Of a stretch of 30,620 bases of DNA, positions 1 through 9,203 are shown in pieces (the stretch's first letter is position 1; the number at the start of each line of letters is the position of its first letter). A program made the translations under genes and the position numbers. A model generated the notes under the pieces. It was not told where the DNA came from. It saw nothing but the letters and a program-made list of their open reading frames with translations, and did no database searches. This stretch comes from Paulinella micropora (lineage: Eukaryota; Cercozoa; Imbricatea; Euglyphida): positions 888,542 to 919,161 of the forward strand of contig BJOX01000073.1 of assembly GCA_009731375.1 (NCBI GenBank), given 5' to 3'.

Positions 1-40
1 TTGCTCTCTCTCTCTCTCTCTCCCTCCCTCTCCCTCTCTT
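1..40. repeat. (CT)n microsatellite
   Basis: The window opens with a pyrimidine-only CT/CCT tract. It continues as T-rich sequence to about position 65. No gene signal is seen. Confidence 0.9.
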
Positions 41-120
41 TTATTCTTTCTTTCATTCTTTCTTCCTAGTCCACGGCTTCCTTGTGGCCTGGTCTTTTCC
101 AGCTGCGTCGTTGTATACAA

Positions 121-236
121 TATCTATATATATATATATATATATATATATAGATATATATATATATACATATGTATGTATGTATATATATATAATATAT
201 ATACATATATATATTTTTATATATAAATATATGTAT
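121..236. repeat. (TA)n microsatellite with GTA interruptions
   Basis: Long TATA runs are broken by ATGTATGTA and ATATTTTTATATA segments. Open frames across it encode only Tyr/Ile repeats and are not taken as genes. Confidence 0.95.
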
Positions 237-238
237 GG

Positions 239-296
239 CACACACACACACACAAACACATACACGCACACACACACACACATACACACACACCCG
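239..296. repeat. (CA)n microsatellite
   Basis: An imperfect CA repeat immediately follows the TA tract. The stretch from 297 to 415 is unique sequence in which I see no gene. Confidence 0.95.
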
Positions 297-415
297 CAGG
301 TCGTGGTTTCCTTTTGGCCTGGTCTTTTCGCGCTTCTTCGTCTTTGCTGTCTCTGCTGTGGAGCTGGCTGCGAACCTCAGGCCAAGGCAAGGCCACACAA
401 CGGCCAAACAACTCG

Positions 416-456
416 TTCATTCATTCATTCATTCATCCATCCATCCATCCATTCAT
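416..456. repeat. (CATT)n/(CATC)n microsatellite
   Basis: Tetranucleotide repeats change from TTCA to TCCA units part way along. The following 457-584 is unique and shows no convincing gene. Confidence 0.9.
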
Positions 457-584
457 TTGCTCCGATCACATTTCTCTTCGGCACACCCACCCACTTGTGC
501 ATTTGTGTTTTCCTTAGCAGCTTTGTTGGGTCAGCAGCTTGGCCTGGCTTTGACAGGACGCGACCCGATCGGTCTTGCGCTTTT

Positions 585-850
585 GTTGATGTTGTTGTTG
601 TTGTTGTTGTTGTTGTTCTTGTTGTTATTGTTGTTGTTATTGTTATTGTTATTGTTATTGTTATTGTTGTTGTCATTGTTGTCATTGTTGTCGTCGTTGT
701 CGTCGTCGTCGTTGTTGTTATTGTTGTTGTTATTGTTGTTGTTGTTGTTATTGTTATTGTTATTGTTATTGTTATTTAATATTGTTATTGTTGTTGTTAT
801 TGTTATTGTTATTGTTGTTGTCATTGTTGTCATTGTTGTCGTCGTTGTCG

Positions 851-885
<35 letters not shown>

Positions 886-948
886 ATTGTTGCTGTTGCT
901 GTTATTGTTGTTGTTGCTGTTATTGTTGTTGCTGTTGCTGTTATTGGG
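585..948. repeat. (TTG)n/(TTA)n trinucleotide tract, two similar halves
   Basis: About 360 bp of TTG, TTA, TCG and TCA triplets. The order of blocks (TTA-rich, then TTGTCA, then TTGTCG, then TTG) occurs twice, around 640-720 and 780-880. This suggests an internal duplication of a compound microsatellite. Open frames on both strands encode only Val/Ile, Leu or Asn homopolymers and are rejected as genes. Confidence 0.95.
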
Positions 949-1194
949 TTGATTAGTTTTTTCGTTGGTCAGTTTAATTTTGTTTGCTTGTTTATGTTGC
1001 TTGTGTTCTCTTTTTACATAAAGTTTCCTTAGACCCCATCCATTCATCCATCTACCTATCTGTTGGCAGGCTATGGGCTGTTTCTGGGGTGGCTGTTGGC
1101 TGGGGCCGAGGGGGTCATGCTGCTGACGGCCCGGCCCGGTTTCCCATTGGGCGCGCGGGTCCGGGCGGTCCTGGCAGGCCTGTTGGGCGGGTAT

Positions 1195-1506
1195 GCATGT
1201 ATGCATGCATGTATGTATGTATGTATGTATGTATGTATGTATGTATGTATGTATGTATGTTTGTATGTATGAATGTATGTATGTATGTATGTATGTATGT
1301 ATGTATGTATGTATATATGTATGTATGTACGTGTGTGTGTGTGTATGTATGTGTGTGTGTTTGTGTGTTTGTGTGTTTGTGTGTTTGCGTATTAATACTA
1401 TTTGTGTATGCGTGTGCGTGCGTGTGTGTGTGTGTGTGTGTGTGTCTGTGTGTTTGCTTGTGTGTGTGTGTGTGTGTTTGTGTGTGTGTCTGTGTGTCTG
1501 TGTGTG
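1195..1506. repeat. (ATGT)n then (GT)n microsatellite
   Basis: An (ATGT)n array with few interruptions (about 1195-1330) passes into an imperfect (GT)n array (about 1330-1506). The preceding stretch from 949 to 1194 is unique and I see no gene in it. Confidence 0.95.
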
Positions 1507-1523
1507 GTAGGTGTTAGATAGTT

Positions 1524-1550
1524 AAATAGATAGATAGATAGATAGATAGA
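1524..1550. repeat. (GATA)n array adjoining repeat copy A
   Basis: A short GATA array ends in the sequence GATGAGATATCGACTA, which begins the 174-bp dispersed unit. The same join is seen at 3520. Confidence 0.9.
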
Positions 1551-1724
1551 TGAGATATCGACTAATGTCAGAAAAAAGGAGCTTCTGATTTCGTCAACCA
1601 AGGAAGTCTGTGGGTAAAGTATTAACCCGATGCCCAGCTAAGCCGTGATGTTTGCACGGAAGGGACTGATACAGGCGATACCAAAGCTCCCTAGTACCAG
1701 GCGGAGCCAGGGCTCGTTCCATAA
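1551..1724. repeat. 174-bp dispersed repeat, copy A
   Basis: Positions 1551-1724 match 3521-3694 base for base except one position (A at 1705, G at 3675). Both copies follow a GATA array. Copy A continues into unmatched sequence to 1800, but copy B runs into an assembly gap, so the true unit may be longer. A short frame beginning ATG at 1650 runs to a TAG at about 1801, but its codon content gives no recognisable family. Confidence 0.95.
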
Positions 1725-1800
1725 GCGCCCCTTGCAGAACGAGCTCCCACCCCCACCTCCATTACAGAGGACCCAGAAAGCAGATGGAGTTTCGAGACTG

Positions 1801-1858
<58 letters not shown>
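1801..1858. repeat. (GATA)n array
   Basis: A nearly perfect GATA array that ends GATATGTTTAATCTA. A related junction, GATATGTTTCGTCTA, follows the array at 3050. Confidence 0.95.
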
Positions 1859-1947
1859 TGTTTAATCTATGGGCGTGGCTTAGCTTGAAAAGCCATGGCC
1901 TCCTATACTACCCCCGGACAAGAACTTTCAGCACCGGCCAAGCTGCA

Positions 1948-1976
1948 CACCAACCACTGTCTCGCTGTGGTTGGTG
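1948..1976. repeat. Perfect 10-bp inverted repeat (hairpin)
   Basis: CACCAACCAC at 1948-1957 is the reverse complement of GTGGTTGGTG at 1967-1976. The loop is nine bases, and one further A-T pair is possible outside. It lies in unique sequence between GATA arrays. It could be a fold in an RNA or part of a repeat element, and no family is recognised. Confidence 0.6.
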
Positions 1977-2077
1977 TCTGTGCCCAGTTCAAGCCGAAAG
2001 GTAGCCGAGCCCTTTTGAACTATACGGGACAACACTAGAACACTCCCCAGGAGCGTGTGCCCTAAGGAGATGATGCC

Positions 2078-2263
2078 ATGAGCAAGTCGAGGTTTCAGGA
2101 GTTCACGCTCGTTGTGAGTTACCTTCTACAACCCCGACTTCATCAACCCTTTGCATCACGCCCCGACTTCATCAGCCATGGTCAGGAGTTGGTTGCCTGT
2201 TTAGCCCTTGCGCTGCGCGCGATTAACGGCGGACACAAAATCGTCATTGTAGGAGATAGTTAG
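2078..2263 (+). pseudogene. Possible remnant of a Bro-N/HNH-type gene
   Basis: This 61-codon frame ends at a TAG. Its C-terminal part reads ELVACLALALRAINGG, similar to ELRTELIALALRATTG near residues 255-270 of the gene at 7490. The match covers one short helix only. The surroundings are GATA arrays, so a dead fragment is more likely than a working gene. It could be chance. Confidence 0.2.
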
Positions 2264-2313
2264 ATCTGAACCCTAGGCTGAGTTGCCAGTGGCAGAGACC
2301 GTCNNNNNNNNNN

Positions 2314-2320
2314 GTAGATG

Positions 2321-2374
<54 letters not shown>

Positions 2375-2375
2375 C

Positions 2376-2430
<55 letters not shown>
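2314..2430. repeat. (GATA)n array next to a 10-N gap
   Basis: A long GATA array starts right after the gap at 2304-2313. It ends GATGAGATGTCGCCTAGGA, a variant of the join that begins the 174-bp unit. Sequence from 2431 to 2845 is unique, includes a purine-rich stretch at 2545-2640, and shows no supportable gene. A second 10-N gap lies at 2846-2855. Confidence 0.95.
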
Positions 2431-2431
<1 letters not shown>

Positions 2432-2921
2432 GAGATGTCGCCTAGGAATGTAGTCCTTGCAAAGGAACGCAGTTTCACATCAAACAGTAATTTGTGTACT
2501 GTGCATGTGTCCAGGATGGGAATCACTGGTAGACAGTGTTCTGGAAAAAAGAAGAGGAGGACGTTGAAGAAAAAGGCAATATAGGAATGGAGAGTGGGGA
2601 GGATAAGGAAGAAGGGAAAGAAAAGGAAGCCGTTAGTCCAAGTGTTTTGAGCACCATAAGCTTGCGCAAGCTACAATGATGACATTGTGTAAAGGCCTAA
2701 ACCCCCGAAGGGACCTAGCCCGGGCTATGCAACACTGGACGGCTATGACGGAATGCAGGAACCGATACGGACTAGAGGAAGATTAGTCCAATTTTTGACT
2801 GCACAGGAGCGATAAATCGCAAAAGAGCAACGAGCTACGCAGGAGNNNNNNNNNNAGTTCTTCTTCAATGTCTTTCCATACGCTTGGTGGCAAAATCAGG
2901 TGCTTTCTTCTTTCGATTGGT

Positions 2922-2975
2922 TAGATAGATAGATAGATGGATTGATAGATGGATAGATGGATAAATGGATAGATG

Positions 2976-3047
<72 letters not shown>

Positions 3048-3050
3048 TAG
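2922..3050. repeat. (GATA)n/(GATG)n array
   Basis: Mixed GATG and GATA units become pure GATA to the right. The array ends GATATGTTTCGTCTAGGA. Confidence 0.95.
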
Positions 3051-3240
3051 ATATGTTTCGTCTAGGAGCGTCGCATAGCCAAATGGCCATAAGCGTCCTA
3101 TCAGGAGGCATCCTCGGCTCAGGCATGCCTTCGCCTTCCTGGCTCCCTCATAGCCGATGGCTAGCGGAGGGATCCACTCACCAAGCACGAACGTGCAGGG
3201 TGAGTGCCTTTTATGGGCGAGCTCAAAAGAAAAGGCACCT

Positions 3241-3351
3241 AAAGCCACAGTTACCCATGGAGCAGGGGTAACCAACGGGCAGGTGCAGCACCCAAAGCAA
3301 CAGCTACCCATAGTGCAGCCTTGCGAGGTAGCCAACGGGCATGTGGTGCAG
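3241..3351. repeat. Imperfect tandem duplication of about 50 bp
   Basis: The segment 3241-3288 (AAAGCCACAGTTACCCAT to AACGGGCAGGTGCAG) is repeated imperfectly at 3294-3351, with a small insertion in the second unit. It lies in the 3051-3435 block between two GATA arrays. Short open frames cross this block on both strands, but none is recognisable. Confidence 0.75.
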
Positions 3352-3435
3352 TTTGCTCTAGGAGGGCTGGTCTTCATCATAGCATTTGTCCCGCACCCTC
3401 GACCAATTGTCTTACATCAAAGGGAAGGACGCCCG

Positions 3436-3447
3436 ACAGAGATAGAT

Positions 3448-3520
<73 letters not shown>
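3436..3520. repeat. (GATA)n array adjoining repeat copy B
   Basis: A pure GATA array that ends at the start of the second 174-bp copy, matching the layout at 1524-1551. Confidence 0.95.
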
Positions 3521-3521
<1 letters not shown>

Positions 3522-3694
3522 GAGATATCGACTAATGTCAGAAAAAAGGAGCTTCTGATTTCGTCAACCAAGGAAGTCTGTGGGTAAAGTATTAACCCGA
3601 TGCCCAGCTAAGCCGTGATGTTTGCACGGAAGGGACTGATACAGGCGATACCAAAGCTCCCTAGTACCAGGCGGGGCCAGGGCTCGTTCCATAA
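3521..3694. repeat. 174-bp dispersed repeat, copy B
   Basis: Identical to 1551-1724 except for one base. The copy is cut off at its right side by the N-gap at 3695-3725, so its real end is unknown. Confidence 0.95.
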
Positions 3695-3762
3695 NNNNNN
3701 NNNNNNNNNNNNNNNNNNNNNNNNNTCTTTATCTCGTTCTATCTATCTATCTCTCTCTATTT

Positions 3763-4592
3763 ATGACAGCGACCGACATGCCTCCCAAGCTTCCAGTCGG
3801 CTACTTCGTCAATCCGCGCCTGAAGAAGGATATTCGTGCTTTGGCTACTAAATACCTAGGGCCGGATGAGCGAGCACATGTGGAGGAAATATTAGCAGGT
3901 GGAAATTTGACCAGAGTAGAGGTGGATGGAGATTACTTCGAAGGCAGCCTGCCCGGCCGTCCTGCTCATATGTCCTGTGTCGATGCAAAAGGCAAGGAAT
4001 GGAGAGCAGAATTTCGATTAATTGATAGACTAGCTACCTGTAAATTGGAGTTGCCTCAAGAACGACAGGAGAAAATGAACGCACTTACGCGTTTGACTGA
4101 TGAAGAGCTGCTGTCCTTACCACGCACTTATTTTGTTAATGAAGGACGTCCTCCAGCTCACCCGAGATGGCGTGGTGCAAGACAGCTTACTAGCGAAGAA
4201 AAGCAGGAGCAGGATTTAGCATTTGGAAATGCTTCTGAGCCTTGGCGGAAAATTCTCACGTTGCTAAGATCGTCAGAGGAAAAAAAGCAATTTGCGTCCA
4301 AGCAGATGGTAGTTAGCGAATTGAAATCATGGATAAGAATGCATAGTGTTGCAACGCAAAACTCCGATCGGAAACAGTTCAAGAAGGCAGAGCTTATTGA
4401 ACAAGCGTGGAACCATTTCGAACGATGCGACTGTGGGTTCACTGAGGAAGAAGAGCTTGGTGCTGCTCAGCCTGCAGAACCAGTGGCAGATTCAGAGGAT
4501 GACTTATCTGATTTTTCATCTTCCAGTTCATCAACTGCTCGTCTGATCTATCTTCTGGTTCAGAGGAAGAAAAGCATTGTATAAGTTTTTTT

Positions 4593-4623
<31 letters not shown>

Positions 4624-4928
4624 TTATTATTCTTCTTCTTCTTCTTCTTCTTCTTCTTCTTCTTCTTCTTGTTATTCTCCTCCTTAACATGATGCTATCC
4701 ATATTGTAGATGATTCAGATCGCTCCGACGCAAGTTGGAGAATGCGTAACTCAGGAATCAGTTTGCGCGGACGTCGCCGCGCACGTCGTGCTGCGGGTGG
4801 ACGTGGACGTGGACGTGGACGTGTCGTATGTGATTATTTTTTTTGAAGGAATTTTTCTGGGTCCGACTTTTTTCATAATGGTTTTTGTCTAGGGCAACTG
4901 CAACTGTAACGCTTCTTCTAAAAACTGA
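3763..4928 (+). CDS. Three-exon unknown protein with acidic/Ser-rich region and RG-rich exon
   Basis: Exon 1 starts at the ATG at 3763 and is open to a TAA at 4582. Its first 240 residues form a mixed globular sequence I do not recognise, followed by an Asp/Glu/Ser-rich region (about 243-257). Two GT-AG introns are visible: 4579-4709 (GTATAAG to TTGTAG, filled by a CTT repeat) and 4826-4892 (GTATGTG to GTCTAG, 67 nt). Exon 2 (4710-4825) encodes an Arg-rich segment ending in four GR pairs, like RGG/RG boxes of RNA-binding proteins. Exon 3 (4893-4928) adds a short Asn/Cys tail and TGA. Exon 1 joins the RG frame only if one base is missing near 4540. In that shifted frame the Ser/Asp/Glu character also continues. 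Intron 2 fits in phase 0. Function unknown; an RNA-associated role is inference from the RG run alone. Confidence 0.6.
4590..4672. repeat. (CTT)n microsatellite inside an intron
   Basis: A TTC repeat with one TTATTATTA interruption occupies most of intron 1 of the gene at 3763. It would supply a pyrimidine-rich tract before the acceptor at 4709. Confidence 0.9.
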
Positions 4929-5360
4929 AATTAGAAATTTGTTTAACTCTGATAATGCACCAGAATCTGATGTGAAGCGTCCTCCCTCCNNNNNNNNNNN
5001 NNNNNNNNNNNNNNNNNNNNNNNNNNNNNNNNNNNNGTAAAACCATGTCTTAATATAGTAAAATGCTTAATATAAGCAAGAATAAACAGTAAAAGCAAAT
5101 TCTGCATGTTCGGCATTGTTATCATCATAGATTCATGGTAGCCTGGACTATGAAAAAGTAGAAAAATTACAGTGTCGGACCGGTTCCTGCCCACCTCTGA
5201 AGATGAAGTTAAAGTGTATTACAATTAATAAAAACCTATTTTAATATTATTTTTATATGTTCTGCAATCAGGGAATTCATTTCATTTCATTTCCACACGT
5301 TTTCAAAAAAGTCCATATACTTCATCGAAAATTTCGGAAAAATGAATACCCCCAAGATTG

Positions 5361-5582
5361 TCAAATGTTTAGTTCTATTACGAAAAATCCTTCATTCAAG
5401 CAATCAGCTTTTTGTTTTTCGTATTTCTCCTTCCACAATAATTTTATTCTCTCTTGGTTCTTATAATAATATGCCTTCGCATTTTCCCTATTCTTATCAG
5501 GGTGAGCCTTCAAAAATGTTTTTGCACTTTCCCTTCTCCGTTGAACGATTTCTTCCTTAGTGATTTGAGGTGTCCTCTGCAT
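5361..5582 (-). CDS. Small Tyr/Lys-rich repeat protein
   Basis: This 73-aa frame starts at an ATG whose complement is at 5580-5582. It is rich in Lys, Arg, Glu and Asn and contains the pattern ENAKAYYYKNQERIK. That resembles the YYxKNxE-type repeats common in hypothetical proteins of giant viruses and some protists. The plus-strand gene at 6085 encodes the same type of repeat, and the two starts diverge across 5583-6084. The base composition is much more AT-rich than the genes after 7.4 kb. The function of such repeats is not established. The last residues (Phe/Val/Ile-rich) may be read-through into non-coding sequence. Confidence 0.5.
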   Translation of the reverse strand: MQRTPQITKEEIVQRRRESAKTFLKAHPDKNRENAKAYYYKNQERIKLLWKEKYEKQKADCLNEGFFVIELNI

Positions 5583-6084
5583 TATGTCTCTTATATATAA
5601 TTATATTATTTTAATTATTTTAAATAGAAAATCCATCCACGCCAAAAATACGAAAATGTCGCTGTAGCGACTTGGACTGCTGTGAGTGGTATTAAGCAAC
5701 CGAGAGAGACAAAATCGTCTTAGCATTAATAGTGTCCAAGTCTGTCCAGGCCAGCCCCCCCGCGCCAGAAATTATATAAGTGTATAGTAGAGAGTATCCC
5801 CACACCTGGGAAAATTTTGAAAAAGTTAATTGAACTCTGGACACCTTGGATACTATAAAAAATGTGTAATACGAAGAAGAATTATATAATAAATACAGAA
5901 ATTTAATAAGGAAAAAGTGTCCAACCTTGTAAGTGTCAAGGCGGACACTGCCAACCATGGGGTTGGCCACCAATAGGAGAAGATATTTTCAATCGCCCTG
6001 CTCTTATATTCATCCTCTCGCTTGCTATAATAAAAAACATAAGGGTCAATATTACATTTAAGGATAAAGGTCAATATTACTATA
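5583..6084. other. AT-rich intergenic region with TATA-like box and hairpins
   Basis: TATATAAG at 5773-5780 is a TATA-like element on the plus strand. GCCAACC-ATGG-GGTTGGC at 5950-5967 is a perfect 7-bp hairpin. AGTGTCC and GGACACT (about 5917-5950) form another inverted pair, and GTGTCC-type words recur at 5734 and 5838. Open frames across it are AT-rich noise. It may be a divergent promoter region or a small degraded mobile element. Confidence 0.45.
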
Positions 6085-6603
6085 ATGCCAACCGCATCTG
6101 AACAACACGCGAATCAACAAGAGTATATCTCGCAAAAATATGGAGATAGTTTTGCATTCTTAAGGATGCAAAAATACCAAAGGGAATATTATGAGAAGAA
6201 TAAATAAAAAATAGCACAAAGAAGGAAGCAACAACGTCAAGAAAATAAGGATAAGATAAAGGAATACAATAAAGCCTATTACGAAAAGAAAAAGAATGTG
6301 AATAAAGCACATTATGATAGCAAAGAGCATGTATTATTGGATATATACCAGAAGGCTAGTCTTGACAGACGAAAACAATACAAAGCAAAATATAGAAAGA
6401 TATACAACGAGCAACTAAACAACCTTAAACTTGAATACGAGAAAAAATATGGAGAAAAAGCAGATAATAATATAGATAGATTGACTAGTTATTTTAACGA
6501 AAACAGAAAGCCCCATCAATGTAATTATGCCAGCAAAATAATATTTTTCTTTTGTATGTTTCATGAGTATCCCCCCCCTACCCCCCCGCCACTCACTTCG
6601 TGA
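6085..6603 (+). pseudogene. Tyr/Lys-rich repeat protein interrupted by an in-frame TAA
   Basis: From the ATG at 6085 the frame encodes 40 residues ending in REYYEKNK, then a TAA at 6205-6207. The same frame then continues without a stop to 6603, with KEYNKAYYEKKK and further Lys/Tyr/Asn-rich helices, so one substitution has split a longer gene. A shorter product could start at the ATG at 6298. Repeats of the YYEKNK type are known from many giant-virus hypothetical proteins, but their role is not established. The final 20 or so Pro-rich residues (after 6545) belong to C-rich gap-edge sequence and may not be coding. Confidence 0.55.
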
Positions 6604-6658
6604 GTGTCCTCCCCCCCTCCTCAGCGGCGCTACTCCGCACCTGAAGTACGAAGGCGGG

Positions 6659-7214
6659 NNNNNNNNNNNNNNNNNNNNNNNNNNNNNNNNNNNNNNNNNN
6701 NNNNNNNNNNNNNNNNNNNNNNNNNNNNNNNNNNNNNNNNNNNNNNNNNNNNNNNNNNNNNNNNNNNNNNNNNNNNNNNNNNNNNNNNNNNNNNNNNNNN
6801 NNNNNNNNNNNNNNNNNNNNNNNNNNNNNNNNNNNNNNNNNNNNNNNNNNNNNNNNNNNNNNNNNNNNNNNNNNNNNNNNNNNNNNNNNNNNNNNNNNNN
6901 NNNNNNNNNNNNNNNNNNNNNNNNNNNNNNNNNNNNNNNNNNNNNNNNNNNNNNNNNNNNNNNNNNNNNNNNNNNNNNNNNNNNNNNNNNNNNNNNNNNN
7001 NNNNNNNNNNNNNNNNNNNNNNNNNNNNNNNNNNNNNNNNNNNNNNNNNNNNNNNNNNNNNNNNNNNNNNNNNNNNNNNNNNNNNNNNNNNNNNNNNNNN
7101 NNNNNNNNNNNNNNNNNNNNNNNNNNNNNNNNNNNNNNNNNNNNNNNNNNNNNNNNNNNNNNNNNNNNNNNNNNNNNNNNNNNNNNNNNNNNNNNNNNNN
7201 NNNNNNNNNNNNNN
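6659..7214. other. Assembly gap (556 N)
   Basis: Unknown sequence flanked by C- and T/C-rich tracts. From 7215 to 7489 there are (CCT)n, poly-G and poly-A stretches and no gene. That block ends at the ATG of the next gene. Confidence 1.
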
Positions 7215-7489
7215 CCGCGGCCGCCTATGTTCGACTGCCCCCCTCCTCATTCTTTTTCTTTGGGAAGATCCCCCGCCCCTCCTCCTCCTCCTCCTCCCGG
7301 CGCCCAGTAAATGAATCTTGTTGATTATAAAACTGCGCGACCGGGTGGCGGGGGGAAAGGAAAGAAATTTTAAGTATCAATGTCTGACTGGAGACCGGGA
7401 GGGATGGAAAGGTTAAAAAAAAAAGTTAGTAAATTTTTTAATAATAAAATCGTCAAGGCAAGCACAAAATCCAGAATCTTGCAAACGAC

Positions 7490-9164
7490 ATGAGCGGCAA
7501 GGCAGAAAAAAACATCATCGTCGCCGCACCTGCGATGCCGGCGGTAGGCACAGCGGCGACCGTCCCAAATGACGTGTCGCACGTCTTCGACGAAAATGCA
7601 TTGCTCCTGAAACTCAGGCCTGGAGACTTCGATACCATACGACGCAGCTCCAATGGATTTTATTCAATCATAGATGCCATATGTTTATTCACTGACTGCC
7701 AACCAAACTCAGCCACAAAAAAGTGGGGCAAGATGAAAGACAAAATTTGGATGGTAAATTGCACTCAACGTTTGCAATTGAAGTTCTTTGTATTTCCATA
7801 CCGAACCGCGCGAGCTGGCGAGTGTAAGGTGGCGTCAGTGCAAGAGGTGGAGGAGAGCAAGCGACGAGGAGTGCCTTGCACAAACTTTCAAGGGCTTTTG
7901 ATTATTCTAAGTCAATTAGACCACCCGCGCTGCAGGGATCTGCGAGCAGATATGACAGAAATAGCGTCGCGCGCAATGGTGGGTTTACCAATAGTATTAC
8001 ATAACGAGTCACCCAAGCATTCGACACCGTCAGAGATTACCAAAAAGCCTGCGGTTAGACGAGAGAAGCGATCGCGCCCAGAAACTACAAGCAAGCATAC
8101 CACAAGCTCCGTCCAGGCCGTGCCCTTGCCTGCACCTGAACACGAGCAGCTCCAAAAAGGCAAGCAGAAGCCCGCCCCACCGCTGGAGCCAGTGGAAAAA
8201 TTGAACAAACTAATGTCAACAATAATAACTAACCCTGAACATCCCCGCTCTTGGGAGCTCCGTACAGAGTTAATTGCTTTAGCATTACGCGCTACGACTG
8301 GCAACGCGGTGATTGCAACCAAACTTGCTTAGGTTTTAGCTTCGCCACTCAAAAAGACACGCAGGGCAAGTATAACCGATCAGCAAGCGCCGTCCGATAC
8401 CCCACCAGCTGTAACCAAAACTACAACAAGCCAGCCCAAGGCCGCGGACCTGTCTGTAACTGAACAAGAGCAGCAGCCCGACCCTCTGCAGAAGCCTGCA
8501 GCAAAGCGCCCTAAACTTCTGGCACAAGCTACCATCGATGCAAGCCCTCCCAAGACAGCAGTATTGTTTGAGACCGCCGAGAAACCGCAGCTGGCATCTT
8601 CAGGTCCACAAAAGATCGACTGGGACTGCAGCGACATCACGCCTTCTAATGGCAAGAAGTACCTGGATCAAATGATTGCAAAGATGCGCAAGATCCATCC
8701 AGCGCACGAGATTGAGCCACAGCCCGTTTACCTCGGGTTCATCAAGCCGCTGACCAACACCAAACATTTTATGACGAGGGCACAGGCGCGTGCCTAGGTC
8801 TTTGAACACCGGAGAAGCATCTACTTCCGCGATTATTTCGACAAAGGTGGCGTGCGCAAGGTCCCGTTCCACATCGATCATATTGTTCCAGACTCGCTCG
8901 GCGGAGCCGACCACCCAAGGAATTTCTGTCTAATGCATGAAGTTTTCAATCAAAAATTTGTGTCGTGGTGGATGCCGGCCAAGGCCCAGTACATTGGTAA
9001 CTTGTTCGCCTGCATATTTCTTTTTTTTGTTGTTTGCTAATGCATGTGTGTGCATTCCTTTTTTTGCAGGTCCTACGGCAGCACGCACCGTCATTCTTTT
9101 CGCCAAGTATATCAAAAAGAAATGTACAAGAGAAATAACACTGGATGACCTAGAAGAAATGTAG
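7490..9164 (+). pseudogene. Bro-N/KilA-like domain plus HNH nuclease protein, two exons, two in-frame TAGs
   Basis: Exon 1 is 7490-8996, the intron 8997-9069 (GTAACT to TTTGCAG, 73 nt, phase 1) and exon 2 9070-9164. Residues about 49-168 resemble the Bro-N/KilA-type domain of phage and large DNA virus proteins, with an IRRSSNGFYSIIDA core and a downstream W and LR..M.EIA.RA helix. A related helix recurs at about 250-275, followed by a similar Lys/Pro/Thr-rich linker, so the domain end is duplicated. Residues about 461-500 form an HNH motif: H-I-D-H-I-V-P then N-F-C-L-M-H-E-V-F-N. The frame is broken by TAG at 8330-8332 and 8795-8797, with no frame change and clear family sequence after each. 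Related proteins are often mobile or homing-type nucleases. As written the gene is dead unless the stops are read through or are errors. Confidence 0.75.
8997..9069 (+). other. Spliceosomal-type intron, 73 nt
   Basis: The donor G|GTAACT and acceptor TTTTTTTGCAG|G follow the eukaryotic rule. Removing it links the HNH region in phase 1 to a 31-residue Lys-rich tail ending LDDLEEM and TAG. Without splicing, translation stops at 9038-9040 after a Phe/Cys-rich stretch. Confidence 0.85.
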
Positions 9165-9197
9165 ACTTCTTTTAGGCAGAGCACTAGTAGTGATATG

Positions 9198-9203
9198 AAT
9201 AAA
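9198..9203 (+). terminator. AATAAA polyadenylation signal
   Basis: AATAAA lies 34 bases after the TAG of the HNH gene, at the expected place for a eukaryotic 3' end signal. Confidence 0.7.

Noticed and set aside
53-1600. Long open frames through the simple repeats (Tyr/Ile, Val/Ile, Leu, Asn, Met-Tyr-Val-Cys repeats)
   Set aside because: They are direct translations of di-, tri- and tetranucleotide repeats and occur in several frames at once.
1870-2000. tRNA or SINE-like A box (TGGCTTAGCTTGA near 1876) and B-box-like GTTCAAGCC near 1986
   Set aside because: The spacing of about 110 bases and the lack of an acceptor stem or anticodon arm do not fit a tRNA. The B box is a weak match.
1195-3520. 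CRISPR-like array
   Set aside because: The repeats are pure microsatellites without unique spacers of constant length.
4710-4892. A 60-aa frame beginning at the ATG at 4710 with VDVDVD repeats
   Set aside because: It is the other frame of the RG-rich exon, and its second half is intron 2 sequence. The GR frame gives a consistent splice to exon 3.
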